A stretch of 64,000 nt of DNA from JACCVL01 sp963704295 (GTDB taxonomy: Bacteria; Actinomycetota; Actinomycetes; Propionibacteriales; Nocardioidaceae), in the NCBI GenBank assembly GCA_963704295.1, contig OY969884.1:868001-932000 (forward strand), written 5' to 3'. The translations under genes were made by a program, and so were the position numbers. Within the stretch, counting starts at the first letter, position 1; each line of letters starts with the position of its first letter. Positions 32,529 to 43,396 of the stretch are shown piece by piece. The notes under the pieces were generated by a model that worked only from the letters and a program-made list of their open reading frames with translations, was not told the origin of the DNA and made no database searches.

Positions 32529-33143
32529 ATGCAGACGACGGCGACGATCCGCGTCGGTGCCGTCGCGCTGGCCGCCGCGACCGTCGAGGGAGGGCTCGCC
32601 CACGCCCTCCGCGCGAGCGTCCTGGACCTGGCGGCAACCGGTGCGTCGCCGGACGGGCGGGTGGCCGCGCTGCTCAGCGCTGCCACCACGGGCGCCGGGC
32701 TGCTCGGCTGGACCGCCTGGTGCGGTGTCCTGCTGGTGGCCTGGTGCCGGGCCCGCCGGTGCTGGCCCGCGGGATCCGGCGGGCCGTGGCTGCGGCTGGC
32801 GGCGGTCACGCTCGGAGTCGCGACCGGGCTGACCGTCACCGCTCCGACCCTCGCGGCGGAGCGACCTTCGGCCGGCTGTGAGCCCGACCGCATCCGGGCC
32901 GCCCTCGCCGGCCTGCCGCTGCCCACGCTGCCGACGGCCGGCACCGCCGGCCCCTCCGCCCGGCCAGAACCGTCCTACCTGGTCCGCCGAGGCGACTCGC
33001 TGTGGTCGATCGCGGGCAGCCGGTGGCGGCACTGGTACGCCGCGAACCGGGAGGTCGTCGGACCGGACCCCGACCTGCTCCTCCCCGGGCAACGGCTCCG
33101 CCCCCCACCTCCTCCACCCGCCGCTGGAAAGGCAGACCGATGA
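32529..33143 (+). CDS. LysM-domain membrane protein
   Basis: A 204-residue protein with two or three TM helices in the first half (about 8-30, 45-70, 88-108) and a C-terminal extracytoplasmic LysM domain (SYLVRRGDSLWSIAG...WYAANREVVGPDPDLLLPGQRLRPP, about 150-195) that binds the glycan of peptidoglycan. A Pro-rich end follows. An upstream in-frame ATG at 32481 would add 16 residues, but GGGAG sits six bases before 32529 and the added sequence is AT-rich like a promoter. The stop overlaps the next gene as ATGA, so the pair is coupled. Confidence 0.82.
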   Translation: MQTTATIRVGAVALAAATVEGGLAHALRASVLDLAATGASPDGRVAALLSAATTGAGLLGWTAWCGVLLVAWCRARRCWPAGSGGPWLRLAAVTLGVATGLTVTAPTLAAERPSAGCEPDRIRAALAGLPLPTLPTAGTAGPSARPEPSYLVRRGDSLWSIAGSRWRHWYAANREVVGPDPDLLLPGQRLRPPPPPPAAGKADR

Positions 33144-33649
33144 CGCCTCAGCCCGCACTGCGCCGCCTGCCGCCGTTGCCCGGCAAGCCGATCGGCTGGC
33201 CGGCGCAGCGCCCGTACTCGGCCGTGCAAGGCGCGCTGGCCCTGGACCTCGAGCCGGGGGTCCCCGGCCCCGGTGCTGCACCGCTGGTGGCCGTGCCCGA
33301 CCCGTCACATCCGGACCGGGCGATGCGTGCCCGGGCGGCGCGGTTCAGCATGGCCGTGGTGGAGGCGGTGGCCGGCGACCGGCCGGTGAGCCAGCTGATC
33401 CGCTGGGTGACGCCGGAGGTCTACGAGCTGGTGGCGGCCCGCGCAGCCGCGGTGGGCCGGCGCACCGACGCGGAGGCCCGGGCGAGGACCGAGCGGCCGC
33501 GGCTGCTCAGCGTGCACGTGGCCTGCCCCGCGGAACGGGTCGCCGAGGTGTGCAGCCACCTCCGGCACGGTGGCCGCAGCCGCGCCCTGGCGCTGCGGCT
33601 GGAGGCGCGTGGGGACCGCTGGGTGTGCACCGCGCTGCGGCTGGGCTGA
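33140..33649 (+). CDS. Rv3235-like conserved actinobacterial protein
   Basis: A 169-residue protein with a disordered Pro/Gly-rich N-terminus (1-55) and a conserved C-terminal domain (RARAARFSMAVVEAVAGDRPVSQLIRWVTPEVYELVAARA, then a strand-rich part ending in RWVCTALRLG) typical of the Rv3235 family that neighbours secA in actinobacteria. Function unknown. It is co-translated with the LysM protein through a 4-base overlap and convergent with secA (4 bases apart). Confidence 0.83.
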   Translation: MTPQPALRRLPPLPGKPIGWPAQRPYSAVQGALALDLEPGVPGPGAAPLVAVPDPSHPDRAMRARAARFSMAVVEAVAGDRPVSQLIRWVTPEVYELVAARAAAVGRRTDAEARARTERPRLLSVHVACPAERVAEVCSHLRHGGRSRALALRLEARGDRWVCTALRLG

Positions 33650-33653
33650 GCCG

Positions 33654-36419
33654 TCAGCCGCGCACACCGGACCGCATCGCCGGGTCGCCGTGGCAGCGCT
33701 TGAACTTGCGACCGGACCCGCACGGACAGGGGGCGTTTCGCGGCACGTCGGCGTACTGGTCGTCGGGCTGCTCGCCGGCCTCGGTCGCGTCACCGTCCAC
33801 ACTCGGCGCGGAGTACGTCAGCCGCTGCGGCGCCCGGGCGGTCGTGAGGCCCTTGGCCACGATGTGCGGGGGCTCCTCGGCCGGCTCGTCAGCCCGCTGG
33901 TCGGCGGCCTCCGGCTCGTCCTCATCCTCGACCTGCACCTCGAGGTTGAACAGGTAGCCGACCGACTCCTCCTTGATGCCGTCCATCATCGCCATGAACA
34001 GGTCGTAGCCCTCGCGCTGGTACTCCACCAGCGGGTCGCGCTGGGAGTACGCCCGCAGGCCGATCCCCTCGCGCAGGTAGTCCATCTCGTACAGGTGCTC
34101 GCGCCACTTGCGGTCGAGGACGCTCAGCATCACCCGGCGCTCCAGCTCGCGCATGACCTCCCCGCCGAGCGCCTCCTCGCGGGCGTCGTACGCCCCCAGC
34201 GCGTCCTCCCGCACTGCCTCGACCAGCAGCTCACGACTGAGCGCCGCCCGCCCGCCGCTCTCCTCCTCGAACTCGGCCAGGGTGAACGAGATCGGGTACA
34301 GCGTCTTCAGCGCGGTCCAGAGCCGGTCCAGGTCCCACTCCTCCGGGAAGCCCTCGGTGGCGCCGGCGACGTAAGCCTCGACCACCTCGTCGATCATCGT
34401 GCGGGCCAGCTCGTGCAGGTCCTCGCCCTCGAGCACGCGTCGGCGCTCGGCATAGACGACCTTGCGCTGCCGGTTCATCACGTCGTCGTACTTGAGGATG
34501 TTCTTGCGCGACTCGAAGTTCTGCGACTCCACCTGGGACTGCGCCGACGCGATCGCACCGGTGACCCGCTTGTTCTCGATCGGCACGTCGTCCGGCACCT
34601 TGAGCGTCTGCAGCACCCAGTCCACCCAGTCCGACTTGAACAGCCGCATCAGGTCGTCCTCGAGCGACAGGTAGAAGCGGGAGTCGCCCGGGTCGCCCTG
34701 GCGGCCGGACCGGCCGCGCAGCTGGTTGTCGATCCGGCGCGACTCGTGCCGCTCGGTGCCGATCACCGCGAGACCGCCGACCAGAGCGACCTCGTCGTGC
34801 TCGTCCTTGACCTGCTCGCGGGTCTGCTCGAGCACCTCCGGCCAGGCGGCCTCGTACTCCTCCGGGGTCTCGCTCGGGTCCAGCCCGCGCTCGCGCAGCG
34901 TCCGGTCGGCGAGGAAGTCGACGCTGCCGCCCAGCATGATGTCGGTGCCTCGGCCGGCCATGTTGGTGGCGACGGTGACCGCGCCCTTGTGCCCGGCCAT
35001 CGCCACGATGGCGGCCTCCCGCTCGTGCTGCTTGGCGTTCAGCACCTCGTGCGGGATGCCGCGCTTGGTCAGCAGGGTGGCCAGCCGCTCGGACTTCTCC
35101 ACGCTGGTGGTGCCGACGAGGATCGGCTGCCCGGTCTCGTGTCGCTCGGCGATGTCCTCGACGACGGCGTTGAACTTGGCGTCCTCGGTGCGGTAGACGA
35201 GGTCGGCCTCGTCCACCCGGGCGACGGGCTCGTTGGTCGGGATCGGAACCACGCCGAGGCTGTAGATCTTGTCGAACTCACTGGCCTCGGTCATCGCCGT
35301 GCCGGTCATCCCGGCGAGCTTGTCGTAGAGCCGGAAGTAGTTCTGCAGCGTGATGGTGGCGAGGGTCTGGTACTCCTCGCGGACCCGCACCTTCTCCTTC
35401 GCCTCGATCGCCTGATGCAGGCCCTCGTTGTAGCGCCGTCCCTCGAGGATGCGGCCGGTGTGCTCGTCCACGATGAGCACCTCGCCCTCCATCACGACGT
35501 ACTCCTTGTCGCGGCGGAACAGCTCCTTGGCCTTGATCGAGTTGTTGAGGAAGCTGATCAGCGGGGTGTTCACCGAGTCGTAGAGGTTCTCGATGCCGAG
35601 GTGGTCCTCCACCTTGTCGATGGCCGGCTCGAGCACCGAGACGGTGCGCTTCTTCTCGTCGACCTCGTAGTCCTCGTCGCGGCGCATCGTGGCGGCGATG
35701 ACGGCGAACTCGGCGTACCACTTGACCTCGTCCTGGGTCGGCCCGGAGATGATCAGCGGCGTCCGCGCCTCGTCGATGAGGATGGAGTCCACCTCGTCCA
35801 CGATCGCGTACGCGTGCCCGCGCTGGACGCAGTCGTCGATGGCCGTGGCCATGTTGTCGCGCAGGTAGTCGAAGCCGAGCTCGTTGTTGGTGCCGTAGGT
35901 GATATCGCAGCCGTACGCCTCGCGGCGCTGAGCCGAGCCCATCCCCGGCAGGATGGTGCCGACCGTCATGCCGAGGAAGTGGTACACCCTCCCCATCCAC
36001 TCCGCGTGGAACTTGGCCAGGTAGTCGTTCACGGTGACGACGTGCACGCCGCGGCCGGTGAGCGCGTTGAGGTAGACCGGAAGGGTCGCGACCAGAGTCT
36101 TGCCCTCACCGGTCTTCATCTCCGCGATGTTGCCCAGGTGCAGCGCCGCTCCGCCCATCACCTGGACGTCGAAGTGCCGCTGCCCCAGCACCCGCCGGGC
36201 CGACTCGCGGACGGTGGCGAACGCCTCCGGCATCAAGTCGTCGAGTGACTCGCCCTCCTCCAGCCGGCGGCGGAAGTCGTCGGTCTGGTCGCGCAGCTCC
36301 TCGTCGCTCATCGCGGTGAACTCGTCCTCGATCGCGTTGACCTGCTTGGCGACCGTCTCGAGCCGGCGGAGGATCTTGCCTTCGCCGATGCGGAGGATCT
36401 TGTCGAGCAGTGCGGGCAC
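33654..36419 (-). CDS. secA: Preprotein translocase ATPase SecA
   Basis: SecA is the motor that pushes unfolded proteins with Sec signals through SecYEG. 921 residues with nucleotide-binding folds containing KTGEGKTL (Walker A) and [14 protein letters not shown] (DEAD box), the preprotein cross-linking domain, the second fold with [14 protein letters not shown], and the C-terminal zinc-binding SEC-C motif ([14 protein letters not shown]). I chose the GTG at 36419 because AGGAG stands 8-9 bases upstream and the resulting start ([15 protein letters not shown]) matches known SecA N-termini; another GTG at 36440 is in frame. Synteny with hpf, comF, lpqB and mtrAB matches SecA1 of mycobacteria. 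Confidence 0.97.
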   Translation of the reverse strand: MPALLDKILRIGEGKILRRLETVAKQVNAIEDEFTAMSDEELRDQTDDFRRRLEEGESLDDLMPEAFATVRESARRVLGQRHFDVQVMGGAALHLGNIAEMKTGEGKTLVATLPVYLNALTGRGVHVVTVNDYLAKFHAEWMGRVYHFLGMTVGTILPGMGSAQRREAYGCDITYGTNNELGFDYLRDNMATAIDDCVQRGHAYAIVDEVDSILIDEARTPLIISGPTQDEVKWYAEFAVIAATMRRDEDYEVDEKKRTVSVLEPAIDKVEDHLGIENLYDSVNTPLISFLNNSIKAKELFRRDKEYVVMEGEVLIVDEHTGRILEGRRYNEGLHQAIEAKEKVRVREEYQTLATITLQNYFRLYDKLAGMTGTAMTEASEFDKIYSLGVVPIPTNEPVARVDEADLVYRTEDAKFNAVVEDIAERHETGQPILVGTTSVEKSERLATLLTKRGIPHEVLNAKQHEREAAIVAMAGHKGAVTVATNMAGRGTDIMLGGSVDFLADRTLRERGLDPSETPEEYEAAWPEVLEQTREQVKDEHDEVALVGGLAVIGTERHESRRIDNQLRGRSGRQGDPGDSRFYLSLEDDLMRLFKSDWVDWVLQTLKVPDDVPIENKRVTGAIASAQSQVESQNFESRKNILKYDDVMNRQRKVVYAERRRVLEGEDLHELARTMIDEVVEAYVAGATEGFPEEWDLDRLWTALKTLYPISFTLAEFEEESGGRAALSRELLVEAVREDALGAYDAREEALGGEVMRELERRVMLSVLDRKWREHLYEMDYLREGIGLRAYSQRDPLVEYQREGYDLFMAMMDGIKEESVGYLFNLEVQVEDEDEPEAADQRADEPAEEPPHIVAKGLTTARAPQRLTYSAPSVDGDATEAGEQPDDQYADVPRNAPCPCGSGRKFKRCHGDPAMRSGVRG

Positions 36420-36480
36420 GGCGATGGCTCCTGAGGTCACGGGTGCGGTCGGGCACGCGTCCGGGCAGGGACGTGCGGGG

Positions 36481-37692
36481 TCATGGTAGTCGGCAGGAGG
36501 CGGCGAGTCGGGCGGCGAGGTCGCCGACCGGCGCTACGACGACCTCGCCGAGGCCGAGCCAGCCGGCGAGCTGGTGCAGCTCGGCCGACAGCTCGGACGC
36601 GGTCTCCCCCGGAGCGTCCGGCTCGGCGTGCGCGGCCAACACCCGCAGCACTCCGGCCGCCCGGTCCGACTTGAGGTCCACCCGAGCCACCAGCCGGTCG
36701 CCGAGCAGGAACGGCAGCACGTAGTAGCCGTGCACGCGCAGCGGAGCGGGAACGTAGATCTCGATCCGGTAGCGGAAGCCGAAGAGGTCCTCGGCCCGGT
36801 CCCGGTGGAACACCAGCGGGTCGAACGGGCTGAGCAAGGCCCGCGCCCGCACCTGTCGGGGGCTGGGCGCCTCGTGGTGCAGGTAGGCAGGTCGGCGCCA
36901 CCCCTGCACCGCCACCGGGACCAGCTCCCCGGCGTCGACCAGCTCGCGGACCGCCTGCTGCGACTCCGCCGGCGCGAGCCGGAAGTAGTCCCGCAGGCTG
37001 GGCTCGGTGGCCACGCCGTAGGCCCGGGCGGCGGTCCGGACCAGGGTCCGCACCGCCTCGTCGTCGGCCGGCGTCGGGGTCGCGATCACCTCGGCGGGCA
37101 GGACTCGCTCGGGCAGGTCGTAGCGACGCTCGAACGCGCCGTTGCGCCCCGCAGAGGTGACCTCGCCGGCGTAGAAGAGGTATTCCAGTGCCTGCTTGAC
37201 CAGCGACCAGTTCCAGCCCCAGCCCTCGGTGCTGCGCGGGACGTCGTGCTCGACCTCCCGGGCGGTGAGTGGGCCGCGCCGGCACACCTCGTCGAGGACC
37301 GCGGCGACCAGGTCGGGCCGCTCCCGCGCCACCCGCTGCGGGCCGCCCCACGCCTCGGTCTCCGCGCGGGCCATGCGGAAGCGCAGCGCGGGTTGCAGGT
37401 CCACCCGCACCAGCGACGCCTCGTGCGCCCAGTACTCGAAGGTGCGGCGCGGCGCCCGCGAGTACGACCGCTCCAGCAGGCCCCGGTCGTACGGGCCGAG
37501 ACGGGAGTAAAGCGGCATGTACTGCGCGCGGACCACGACGTTCACCGAATCGATCTGGAACAACCCGATCCGGTGCAGCACCCTGGCCAGGTGCCGCGGG
37601 CCGGGACCACCGGCGCCCGTGGGACGCCGGTCGGTGAACCCCTGCGCGGCGAGGGCGACCCGTCGTGCCTGAAGGCGGGTGAGCCGGTGCAC
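36481..37692 (-). CDS. YcaQ/AlkX-type winged-helix DNA glycosylase (HTH_42)
   Basis: A 403-residue member of the YcaQ family (formerly DUF1006), DNA glycosylases that unhook interstrand crosslinks and remove alkylated bases. The catalytic QxD motif is present as QID in [26 protein letters not shown] (about residues 46-48). Other family blocks are [31 protein letters not shown] and [30 protein letters not shown]. The presence of Asp rather than Gln in the motif places it nearer YcaQ than AlkZ. The GTG start lies two bases from the response-regulator stop. Confidence 0.86.
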   Translation of the reverse strand: MHRLTRLQARRVALAAQGFTDRRPTGAGGPGPRHLARVLHRIGLFQIDSVNVVVRAQYMPLYSRLGPYDRGLLERSYSRAPRRTFEYWAHEASLVRVDLQPALRFRMARAETEAWGGPQRVARERPDLVAAVLDEVCRRGPLTAREVEHDVPRSTEGWGWNWSLVKQALEYLFYAGEVTSAGRNGAFERRYDLPERVLPAEVIATPTPADDEAVRTLVRTAARAYGVATEPSLRDYFRLAPAESQQAVRELVDAGELVPVAVQGWRRPAYLHHEAPSPRQVRARALLSPFDPLVFHRDRAEDLFGFRYRIEIYVPAPLRVHGYYVLPFLLGDRLVARVDLKSDRAAGVLRVLAAHAEPDAPGETASELSAELHQLAGWLGLGEVVVAPVGDLAARLAASCRLP

Positions 37693-37694
37693 GG

Positions 37695-38393
37695 TCAGGG
37701 CACGTCCAGCAGCTTCTCCCGCACGGCGTACATGACGGCTTCCATCCGCGAGTGCAGCTGGAGCTTCTCCAAGATGTTCCGCACGTGGTTCTTGACCGTG
37801 TTCTCGCTGATGAACAGGCTGCGGGCGATCTCGCGGTTGCTGTGCCCGCGGGCGACCAGCCGCAGCACCTCCAGCTCGCGGTCGGTGAGCCGGGGCGCGG
37901 TCATGGTCGTCGGGCCGGTGCGGGACATCTGCTTGAACTCGTCCAGCAGCTTGACCGCCATCGCCGGGCTGATCAGCGACTGCCCGTCGGCGACCAGCTG
38001 GACCGCTTTGGCCACCTCGTCGATGGACGCGTCCTTGAGCAGGTAGCCGGAGGCGCCGGACTTGATCGCGTCGTAGAGGTCGGACTCCTCGTCGCTGGCG
38101 GTGAGCATCACGATCCGGACCGACGGCATCAGCGCCTTGAGCTCGGCGCAGGTCTGGATCCCGCTGCGGCCGGGCATGCGCACGTCCAGCAGCACCACGT
38201 CCGGGTCGGTCCGCACCGCGACGTCGATGGCGTCCTTGCCGTCCCCCGCCTCGCCCACGAGCTCGATGTGGTCGAGCGCGCCGATCACCATCGTCAGGCC
38301 GCGCCGGAACAGTTCCTGGTCGTCCACGACCAGCACGCGGATCGGATCCCGACGCGCCTGACCGTCGGTTTCAGGCTCGCCGGGCACGTTCAC
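37695..38393 (-). CDS. Orphan NarL/LuxR-family response regulator
   Basis: A 232-residue regulator with a receiver domain (about 18-140; acidic pocket VVDDQ, phospho-acceptor Asp70 in VLLDVRMPG, conserved Lys in LLKDAS) and a LuxR-type HTH ([40 protein letters not shown], about 165-205). No histidine kinase gene adjoins it, so its partner must be encoded elsewhere. The position between hpf and the secA region is conserved in several actinobacteria, suggesting a housekeeping stress role. GTG start. Confidence 0.9.
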   Translation of the reverse strand: MNVPGEPETDGQARRDPIRVLVVDDQELFRRGLTMVIGALDHIELVGEAGDGKDAIDVAVRTDPDVVLLDVRMPGRSGIQTCAELKALMPSVRIVMLTASDEESDLYDAIKSGASGYLLKDASIDEVAKAVQLVADGQSLISPAMAVKLLDEFKQMSRTGPTTMTAPRLTDRELEVLRLVARGHSNREIARSLFISENTVKNHVRNILEKLQLHSRMEAVMYAVREKLLDVP

Positions 38394-38439
38394 ACGGGGA
38401 ACTATCGCAGCAATCTCGCCCGTCCGGTCGAGATCGGCC

Positions 38440-39057
38440 TCACACCTCGAGCCGGATCACGCCGTAGTCGTAGCCGTGCCGGCGGTAGACGACGCTCGGC
38501 AGCTCGCTCTCCTTGTCGACGAACAGGAAGAAGTCGTGCCCGACCAGCTCCATCTCGTACAGCGCCTGGTCGAGGGTCATCGGCCCGGCCCGGAAGTGCT
38601 TCTCCCGAACCACCACCGGCCCGTCGCCGATCACGGTCAGCGGGCCGACCTTCCGGGGGGCCGCCGGGTCGTCCTCGGCCTGGTCGTCACCATCCGGTGG
38701 CGGCGCCGCGACGGCCGCCGCCTCCGACAGGGACACCGGCGACCGGGCGCCGTGGTGGATCCGTCGCCGGTCCGCGGCCTTGCGCAGCCGACCCTGCAGC
38801 CGGAGCAGGGCACCGTCCAACGCCGCCATCTTGTCCTCGGCGGCGGCCTCAGCCCGCACCACCGGCCCCCGGGAGCGCACCGTCAGCTGGATGCGCACCG
38901 CCCGGTCGTGCTGGCGGGGGTTCCGCTCCTGGGTCACCTCGACGTCGATCCGCGACACCCGATGGTCGTACTTCTCCAGGCGGGAGAGCTTCTCGGTCAC
39001 GTGCTGGCGGAATCGCTCGGACACCTCGCAGTGCCGGCCGGTGACGACGACATCCAC
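38440..39057 (-). CDS. hpf: Ribosome hibernation-promoting factor, long form
   Basis: A 205-residue long HPF that dimerises 70S ribosomes into inactive 100S particles during starvation. The N-terminal RaiA/YfiA domain (about 1-100, MDVVVTGRHCEVSERFRQHVTEKLSRLEKY) binds the decoding centre; a linker of about 40 residues leads to the C-terminal dimerisation domain (about 145-205, KHFRAGPMTLDQALYEMELVGHDFFLFVDKES). The start is GTG at 39057 after a strong GAGGAGG; an ATG four bases downstream is out of frame. Confidence 0.95.
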   Translation of the reverse strand: MDVVVTGRHCEVSERFRQHVTEKLSRLEKYDHRVSRIDVEVTQERNPRQHDRAVRIQLTVRSRGPVVRAEAAAEDKMAALDGALLRLQGRLRKAADRRRIHHGARSPVSLSEAAAVAAPPPDGDDQAEDDPAAPRKVGPLTVIGDGPVVVREKHFRAGPMTLDQALYEMELVGHDFFLFVDKESELPSVVYRRHGYDYGVIRLEV

Positions 39058-39134
39058 GGAGCAGGCCTCCTCGGGTCGGGGTGCCGACGGTAGTCGGCGC
39101 GCGACGCCGGGAACAGCCCGGGCACCCGATCGTC

Positions 39135-39851
39135 CTACCCCCTAGTCGTCCGGGTGGCGCGCTGCCGGCGGGTGGCCGCGACCGTGGCCACGGCGGCCAC
39201 CGAGTGCCCCGCCGCCGCCAGCGCCCGCACCCCCTCCTCGGCGGTCGACCCCGTGGTCAGCACGTCGTCGACCAGCAGGCGGACGACGGGGCGCGATGCG
39301 GCGCGGGCCGGTCCGGCGGCGAGCGCTCCGCGCAGGTTGTCGGCGCGGTCCCGCGCCCCCAGCCCGGCCTGGTCGGCAACCCGCCGCCGGTGCCGCAGCC
39401 GCCGCTGCACCCGGACCACCCTCCCGCGCCGGCGCAGCCGCCGCGCCGCCGACCGAGCCAGGTCGGCGACCGGGTCTCGACCGCGGCGGCGGAGCCCGGC
39501 ACGGGAGGACGGGACCGGCACCAGCTCCACCACCACCCGGCTTCCGGTGGCGGCCAGGTCGTCGAGGGCGTGCTCGACAGCGGCGGCGAGGACGCGGCCG
39601 AGCGGCTCGGCGAGGCCGGCCCGGCCCGCGTCCTTGTACGCCACGACCAGGGCCCGCAGCATCCCGCAGTACTCCGCCCCGGCGTACGGGACGACGCCGG
39701 CGTCGACCAGCAGCGTCGGCGGCGGGTCGGGCCACCAGCGGGCGGGGTGGACGGCGAGCCCACCGGCGCAGTCCGCACACAGGACCGGCCCCGGGTGGCC
39801 GCAGCCCGCGCAGCGCGAGCCGAGCAGCAGGTCCACCGCGGCCGCTCGCAC
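39135..39851 (-). CDS. comF: ComF-family phosphoribosyltransferase-like protein
   Basis: A ComF/GntX-type protein: an N-terminal zinc ribbon (CAGCG...CADC) followed by a type I phosphoribosyltransferase domain with the PRPP-binding motif LLVDDVLTTGST. ComF is linked to DNA uptake in competent bacteria, but most actinobacterial members have no known function. I chose the internal GTG at 39851 (238 residues), close to the zinc ribbon; a GTG at 39956 would overlap lpqB by 32 bases and add an unconserved Pro/Gly-rich leader. It is the last gene of the mtrA-mtrB-lpqB transcription unit. Confidence 0.83.
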   Translation of the reverse strand: MRAAAVDLLLGSRCAGCGHPGPVLCADCAGGLAVHPARWWPDPPPTLLVDAGVVPYAGAEYCGMLRALVVAYKDAGRAGLAEPLGRVLAAAVEHALDDLAATGSRVVVELVPVPSSRAGLRRRGRDPVADLARSAARRLRRRGRVVRVQRRLRHRRRVADQAGLGARDRADNLRGALAAGPARAASRPVVRLLVDDVLTTGSTAEEGVRALAAAGHSVAAVATVAATRRQRATRTTRG

Positions 39852-39924
39852 GACCGCACCCTGGTCCGGCGGGCACCCGTCCGCGCCGCCCGGTCCGGCT
39901 GGCTGTGGACGGCCGCGGGCGGGC

Positions 39925-41730
39925 TCAGTCCGGGTGCCGGGGAGCGCGTACTCCACGCGCCAGCAGCGCCCACTCGAGCTGGCCGTCCAGGCCGTAGAGC
40001 CGGCCGTCGGCGGAGCCGATCACCGTCTCGGCGCCGGACACACCGGCCGCGGCCAGGTGCCGCGCGCCGACCGGACCGAGCAGCGCCTCCCCGGTCGCGA
40101 CCCCGCCCTCGACGGTGGAACCGTCCACGCTGAGCCGGTACGGCTGCGGGACGACCTCGGCGAAGCGGGCGAGCAGGCTGACCGCGGACACGCCACCCCA
40201 GACGGGGTCGGCCAGGTCCCGCAGCCGGACCTGCACCGGGACCGCGTAGGCCGACTCGACCCGGCGTACCCTCCGGCCGTCTCCGCTCCGCGCGATCGCA
40301 GCGACCACGAGGACCGGCCCGGACGCCGGCGGCGCCTGGACACCACCCCAGTAGGGGCCGGTCCAGTCATCGACGAGCGCGGCCAGCCGGGCCCCGTCCG
40401 GGGACACCGCGATGCTGCGGATCGTGGCGTCGCCGAGCGCTCCGGCCGGAACCGGCCGTGGGTCACCGGCGTCCACGACCACCAGCCGGGAGGAACCGGA
40501 GCCGCTCGCCCCGCGTTCGAGCACCCACAGCTGCCCGGCGCGGTCCCACTGCGGGTCGTGCAGCCGCCCCCGGGTCCGGTACCAGGTCCGGACCTCTCCC
40601 GGGTCGGCGACATAGGGGCCGACCAACAGTGCCCGGCGCTCCGCATCGGTGCCAGCGATGCGCATCAGCAGTCGCTCCACACTGACCTCGCTTAGCGCGG
40701 CCTGCCGGCTCCCCCACCAGCCGGTGATCCTGGTGACCGAATCGGACTCCACGGTGGCCACCCGGCCACCCCGCAGGCCGAACAGCAGGCCCCGAGACGG
40801 CGGGCCGTTGGGGTCGTACTCCGACCACGTTCCCGCGGTCTGCACCGAGTCGGCACCGGGCACCTCGAGCGGCGCACCGTCGGCCAGGATCCGGACCCCC
40901 TCGACCCCGGAGACCTGACGCAAGGTCCACACCAGCTGGGCGGACAACCGCTCCCGCTGACTCGCGGACAGCCCGGCCGCAGCCTCCCCGAGCTGGACCT
41001 CGGCGACGCCGTCGAGGCGGACCGGGACCGAGACGCCGGAGCCGATGCCACCGGGCAGCGCGGTCACCGCCCGGCCGCGCAGCCACGGCGTGGGACCGAG
41101 CAACAGCCCGCGCGCCAGCCGAGTCGTCAGCTGGTCCCCCAGCGGCATCCACACCGGGTCGGCGACCAGGGCGGAGCCGGTCGGGTCGAAGAAGAACAGG
41201 TCGAACGGCCGGTAGTACTGCTCGAAGAAGCTGGCGCTGATCAGCAGCGCGTCCGGCAACGCGGCGATCCGCCAGCCCTCGTCCGTGCGCCGCAGCTGCA
41301 GCGCCGTCACCTGCTCCTCACGACCGCTGGGGTCGGGTCGGTAGGTGCCCCGCGCCGACAGCGCGGCCACGTCGCGGGTGCGCAGCTGGACGGTGGTCCG
41401 GTCCCGCTGCACCGCGGTGATGCTGGAGTAGACGACGGTCCGGCGGGCAGGTGCCCAGCGCTGCGCGGCCGCATCGGTCAGGAACTGCCGCGCCACGTCG
41501 GTCGACACCGGGAACGCCTTCATCGCGGTGACGTACCCGCGGACGATCTGCAGCGCACTGGCCCCCTCGAGCGGGCCGGACGGGGTCACCTGGGGCAACA
41601 CATCGGACTCGGCACCCCGGGGAGCCACCTGCTCCACCGGCCCGCTGGTCGGAATCGTCACGCACCCGGTGGCCAGCAGTGCCGTCACCAGGAGCGCCCC
41701 GAGCAGCCGCGCGGTCCGTCGCCGGGTCAC
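39925..41730 (-). CDS. lpqB: Lipoprotein LpqB, MtrB-associated
   Basis: A 601-residue lipoprotein. The signal peptide ends in the lipobox LLATGC (Cys23). A GerMN/sporulation-type domain (about 180-320) follows and a WD/beta-propeller-like C-terminal half with DPQWDRAGQLWVLE, SIAVSPDGARLAAL and DGRLYGLDGQLEW. In mycobacteria LpqB binds the extracellular part of MtrB and tunes MtrA phosphorylation. The GTG start overlaps the mtrB stop as GTGA. Part of the mtrA-mtrB-lpqB-comF operon. Confidence 0.93.
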   Translation of the reverse strand: MTRRRTARLLGALLVTALLATGCVTIPTSGPVEQVAPRGAESDVLPQVTPSGPLEGASALQIVRGYVTAMKAFPVSTDVARQFLTDAAAQRWAPARRTVVYSSITAVQRDRTTVQLRTRDVAALSARGTYRPDPSGREEQVTALQLRRTDEGWRIAALPDALLISASFFEQYYRPFDLFFFDPTGSALVADPVWMPLGDQLTTRLARGLLLGPTPWLRGRAVTALPGGIGSGVSVPVRLDGVAEVQLGEAAAGLSASQRERLSAQLVWTLRQVSGVEGVRILADGAPLEVPGADSVQTAGTWSEYDPNGPPSRGLLFGLRGGRVATVESDSVTRITGWWGSRQAALSEVSVERLLMRIAGTDAERRALLVGPYVADPGEVRTWYRTRGRLHDPQWDRAGQLWVLERGASGSGSSRLVVVDAGDPRPVPAGALGDATIRSIAVSPDGARLAALVDDWTGPYWGGVQAPPASGPVLVVAAIARSGDGRRVRRVESAYAVPVQVRLRDLADPVWGGVSAVSLLARFAEVVPQPYRLSVDGSTVEGGVATGEALLGPVGARHLAAAGVSGAETVIGSADGRLYGLDGQLEWALLARGVRAPRHPD

Positions 41731-43394
41731 GGCACGGCTCCCGGGGTCGGGGTGGGCCTGCCCGGGGAAGTGGTGCCGTAGGGCCGGCCGACCGCCAGGT
41801 CGACCGGCACCAGCGGGATCGGTGACGTCCGCAGGTCACCTCCGGCCCGGCGCGGCAAGGTGAGCCGGAACTGGCTGCCCCGGCCGGGCTCACCCCACGC
41901 CTGCAGCCAGCCACCGTGCAGCTGGGCGTCCTCGAGGGCGATCGCCAGACCCAGCCCGGTCCCGCCGCCGGTGCGGGCACGGGCCGGGTCGCCGCGCCAG
42001 AACCGGTTGAACACCAGGGTCGACTCGCCCGGCTTCAGCCCTGCCCCGTGGTCCCGCACCGCCACGGCCGCTGCGGAGTCGTCGGCGGCGACGAGCACGT
42101 CGACCCGCTGGCTGTGCGCGTGCGAGATGGCGTTGGCGACCAGGTTGCGGACGATCCGCTCGACCCGCCGCGGGTCCGCCTCGGCGACCGCGGTGCTGCT
42201 TCGAGCGTGCACCCGCACCGTGACCCCGGCCCGCTCGGCCACCGGGCGCTGCGCGTCGATGACGTGATGTGTCAGCTCGACCAGGTCGACGTCAGTGAGC
42301 TCGAGCCGGGCGGCCCCGGCGTCGAAGCGGCTGATCTCGAGCAGGTCGGTGAGCAGCGCCTCGAACCTGTCCAGCTCGGCCTGCAGGAGCTCGGTGGAGC
42401 GTGCGGTCACGGGGTCGAAGTCCTGGCGGGAGTCGTGCAGGACGTCCGCGGCCATCCGTACGGTCGTCAGCGGGGTGCGCAGCTCGTGCGACACGTCGGA
42501 GACGAACCGGCGCTGTAGCCGCGACAGCTCCTCGAGCTGCCGGATCTGGCGCTGCAGGCTGCCGGCCATCTGGTTGAACGACAGGCCGAGCCGGGCGATG
42601 TCGTCCTCGCCGCGGACCTGCATCCGCTCCTCCAGCCGACCGGCGGCGAGTCGCTCCGCGATCCGGCGGGCCAGCCGGACCGGGGTGACCACCTGCCGGG
42701 TCACCAGCCAGGCCACGCCGGCGACGAGCAGCATCAGCACGACGCCGGAGAGCAACACCGCCCGCGCCACCAGGCCGAGGGTCTGCTCCTGCTCGGTGAA
42801 CGGGTAGAGGTAGTACAGCGCGTAGTCGCTTGCGTCATCGGGGGTCTGTACCCGAGCGCCGACGGCGATGCCCGCGCCGTCCGGCTGTGCACCGTCGTCG
42901 AAGTCGATCCGGGTGTAGGTCCACCAGGTCCCCGGCTGGCTGCGGACCTGGGCACGCAGGTCGTCGGGGACGCTCTCGTAGCTCACCGGCACCGAGCTGC
43001 GGCGAACGCCGTCGGCCGAGGCCTCGTCGCCGAGCGGTCCGACCAGCAGCACCACGTACGCGGGCGGGGAGCCGCTGCGGGAGGCCAGGCTGCCGACGAG
43101 CTGGGTGACGAGCTGGTCGGTGTCGGTCTCGTCGGTCCCGCCGGCCGCGTCCAGGTCCTCCTGGACCTCGGAGAACGCCGCCTCCGCCTGGGCCAGCGAC
43201 GTCGTCCGCTTGCTGTCGATCAGCCCGGTGCTGATCTGGGTCAGCATCAGCCACGCGGTGAGCGACAGCACCAGCGTGCCGAGCAGCAGGGTGCTGAGCA
43301 CCACCCGCGCCTGCAGCGACACCCGCCAGGCGTTGAGCACCGGGCGGAACGGCGCGTAGAGGGCCTGGCGCACGGCACCCGCGAGCATGGGCAC
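41727..43394 (-). CDS. mtrB: Sensor histidine kinase MtrB
   Basis: The membrane sensor of the essential MtrAB system that controls cell division and wall homeostasis. 555 residues from the GTG at 43394 (an ATG two codons later is equally plausible): TM1 at about 27-50, an extracellular sensor domain (about 55-200), TM2 at about 205-230, HAMP (RRIAERLAAGRLEERMQVRGEDDIARL), the dimerisation helix with phospho-His in VSDVSHELRTPLTT and an ATPase domain with NLVANAISHA and GTGLGLAI. A C-terminal Pro-rich tail is added. Directly downstream of mtrA. Confidence 0.94.
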   Translation of the reverse strand: MPMLAGAVRQALYAPFRPVLNAWRVSLQARVVLSTLLLGTLVLSLTAWLMLTQISTGLIDSKRTTSLAQAEAAFSEVQEDLDAAGGTDETDTDQLVTQLVGSLASRSGSPPAYVVLLVGPLGDEASADGVRRSSVPVSYESVPDDLRAQVRSQPGTWWTYTRIDFDDGAQPDGAGIAVGARVQTPDDASDYALYYLYPFTEQEQTLGLVARAVLLSGVVLMLLVAGVAWLVTRQVVTPVRLARRIAERLAAGRLEERMQVRGEDDIARLGLSFNQMAGSLQRQIRQLEELSRLQRRFVSDVSHELRTPLTTVRMAADVLHDSRQDFDPVTARSTELLQAELDRFEALLTDLLEISRFDAGAARLELTDVDLVELTHHVIDAQRPVAERAGVTVRVHARSSTAVAEADPRRVERIVRNLVANAISHAHSQRVDVLVAADDSAAAVAVRDHGAGLKPGESTLVFNRFWRGDPARARTGGGTGLGLAIALEDAQLHGGWLQAWGEPGRGSQFRLTLPRRAGGDLRTSPIPLVPVDLAVGRPYGTTSPGRPTPTPGAVP

Positions 43395-43396
43395 GC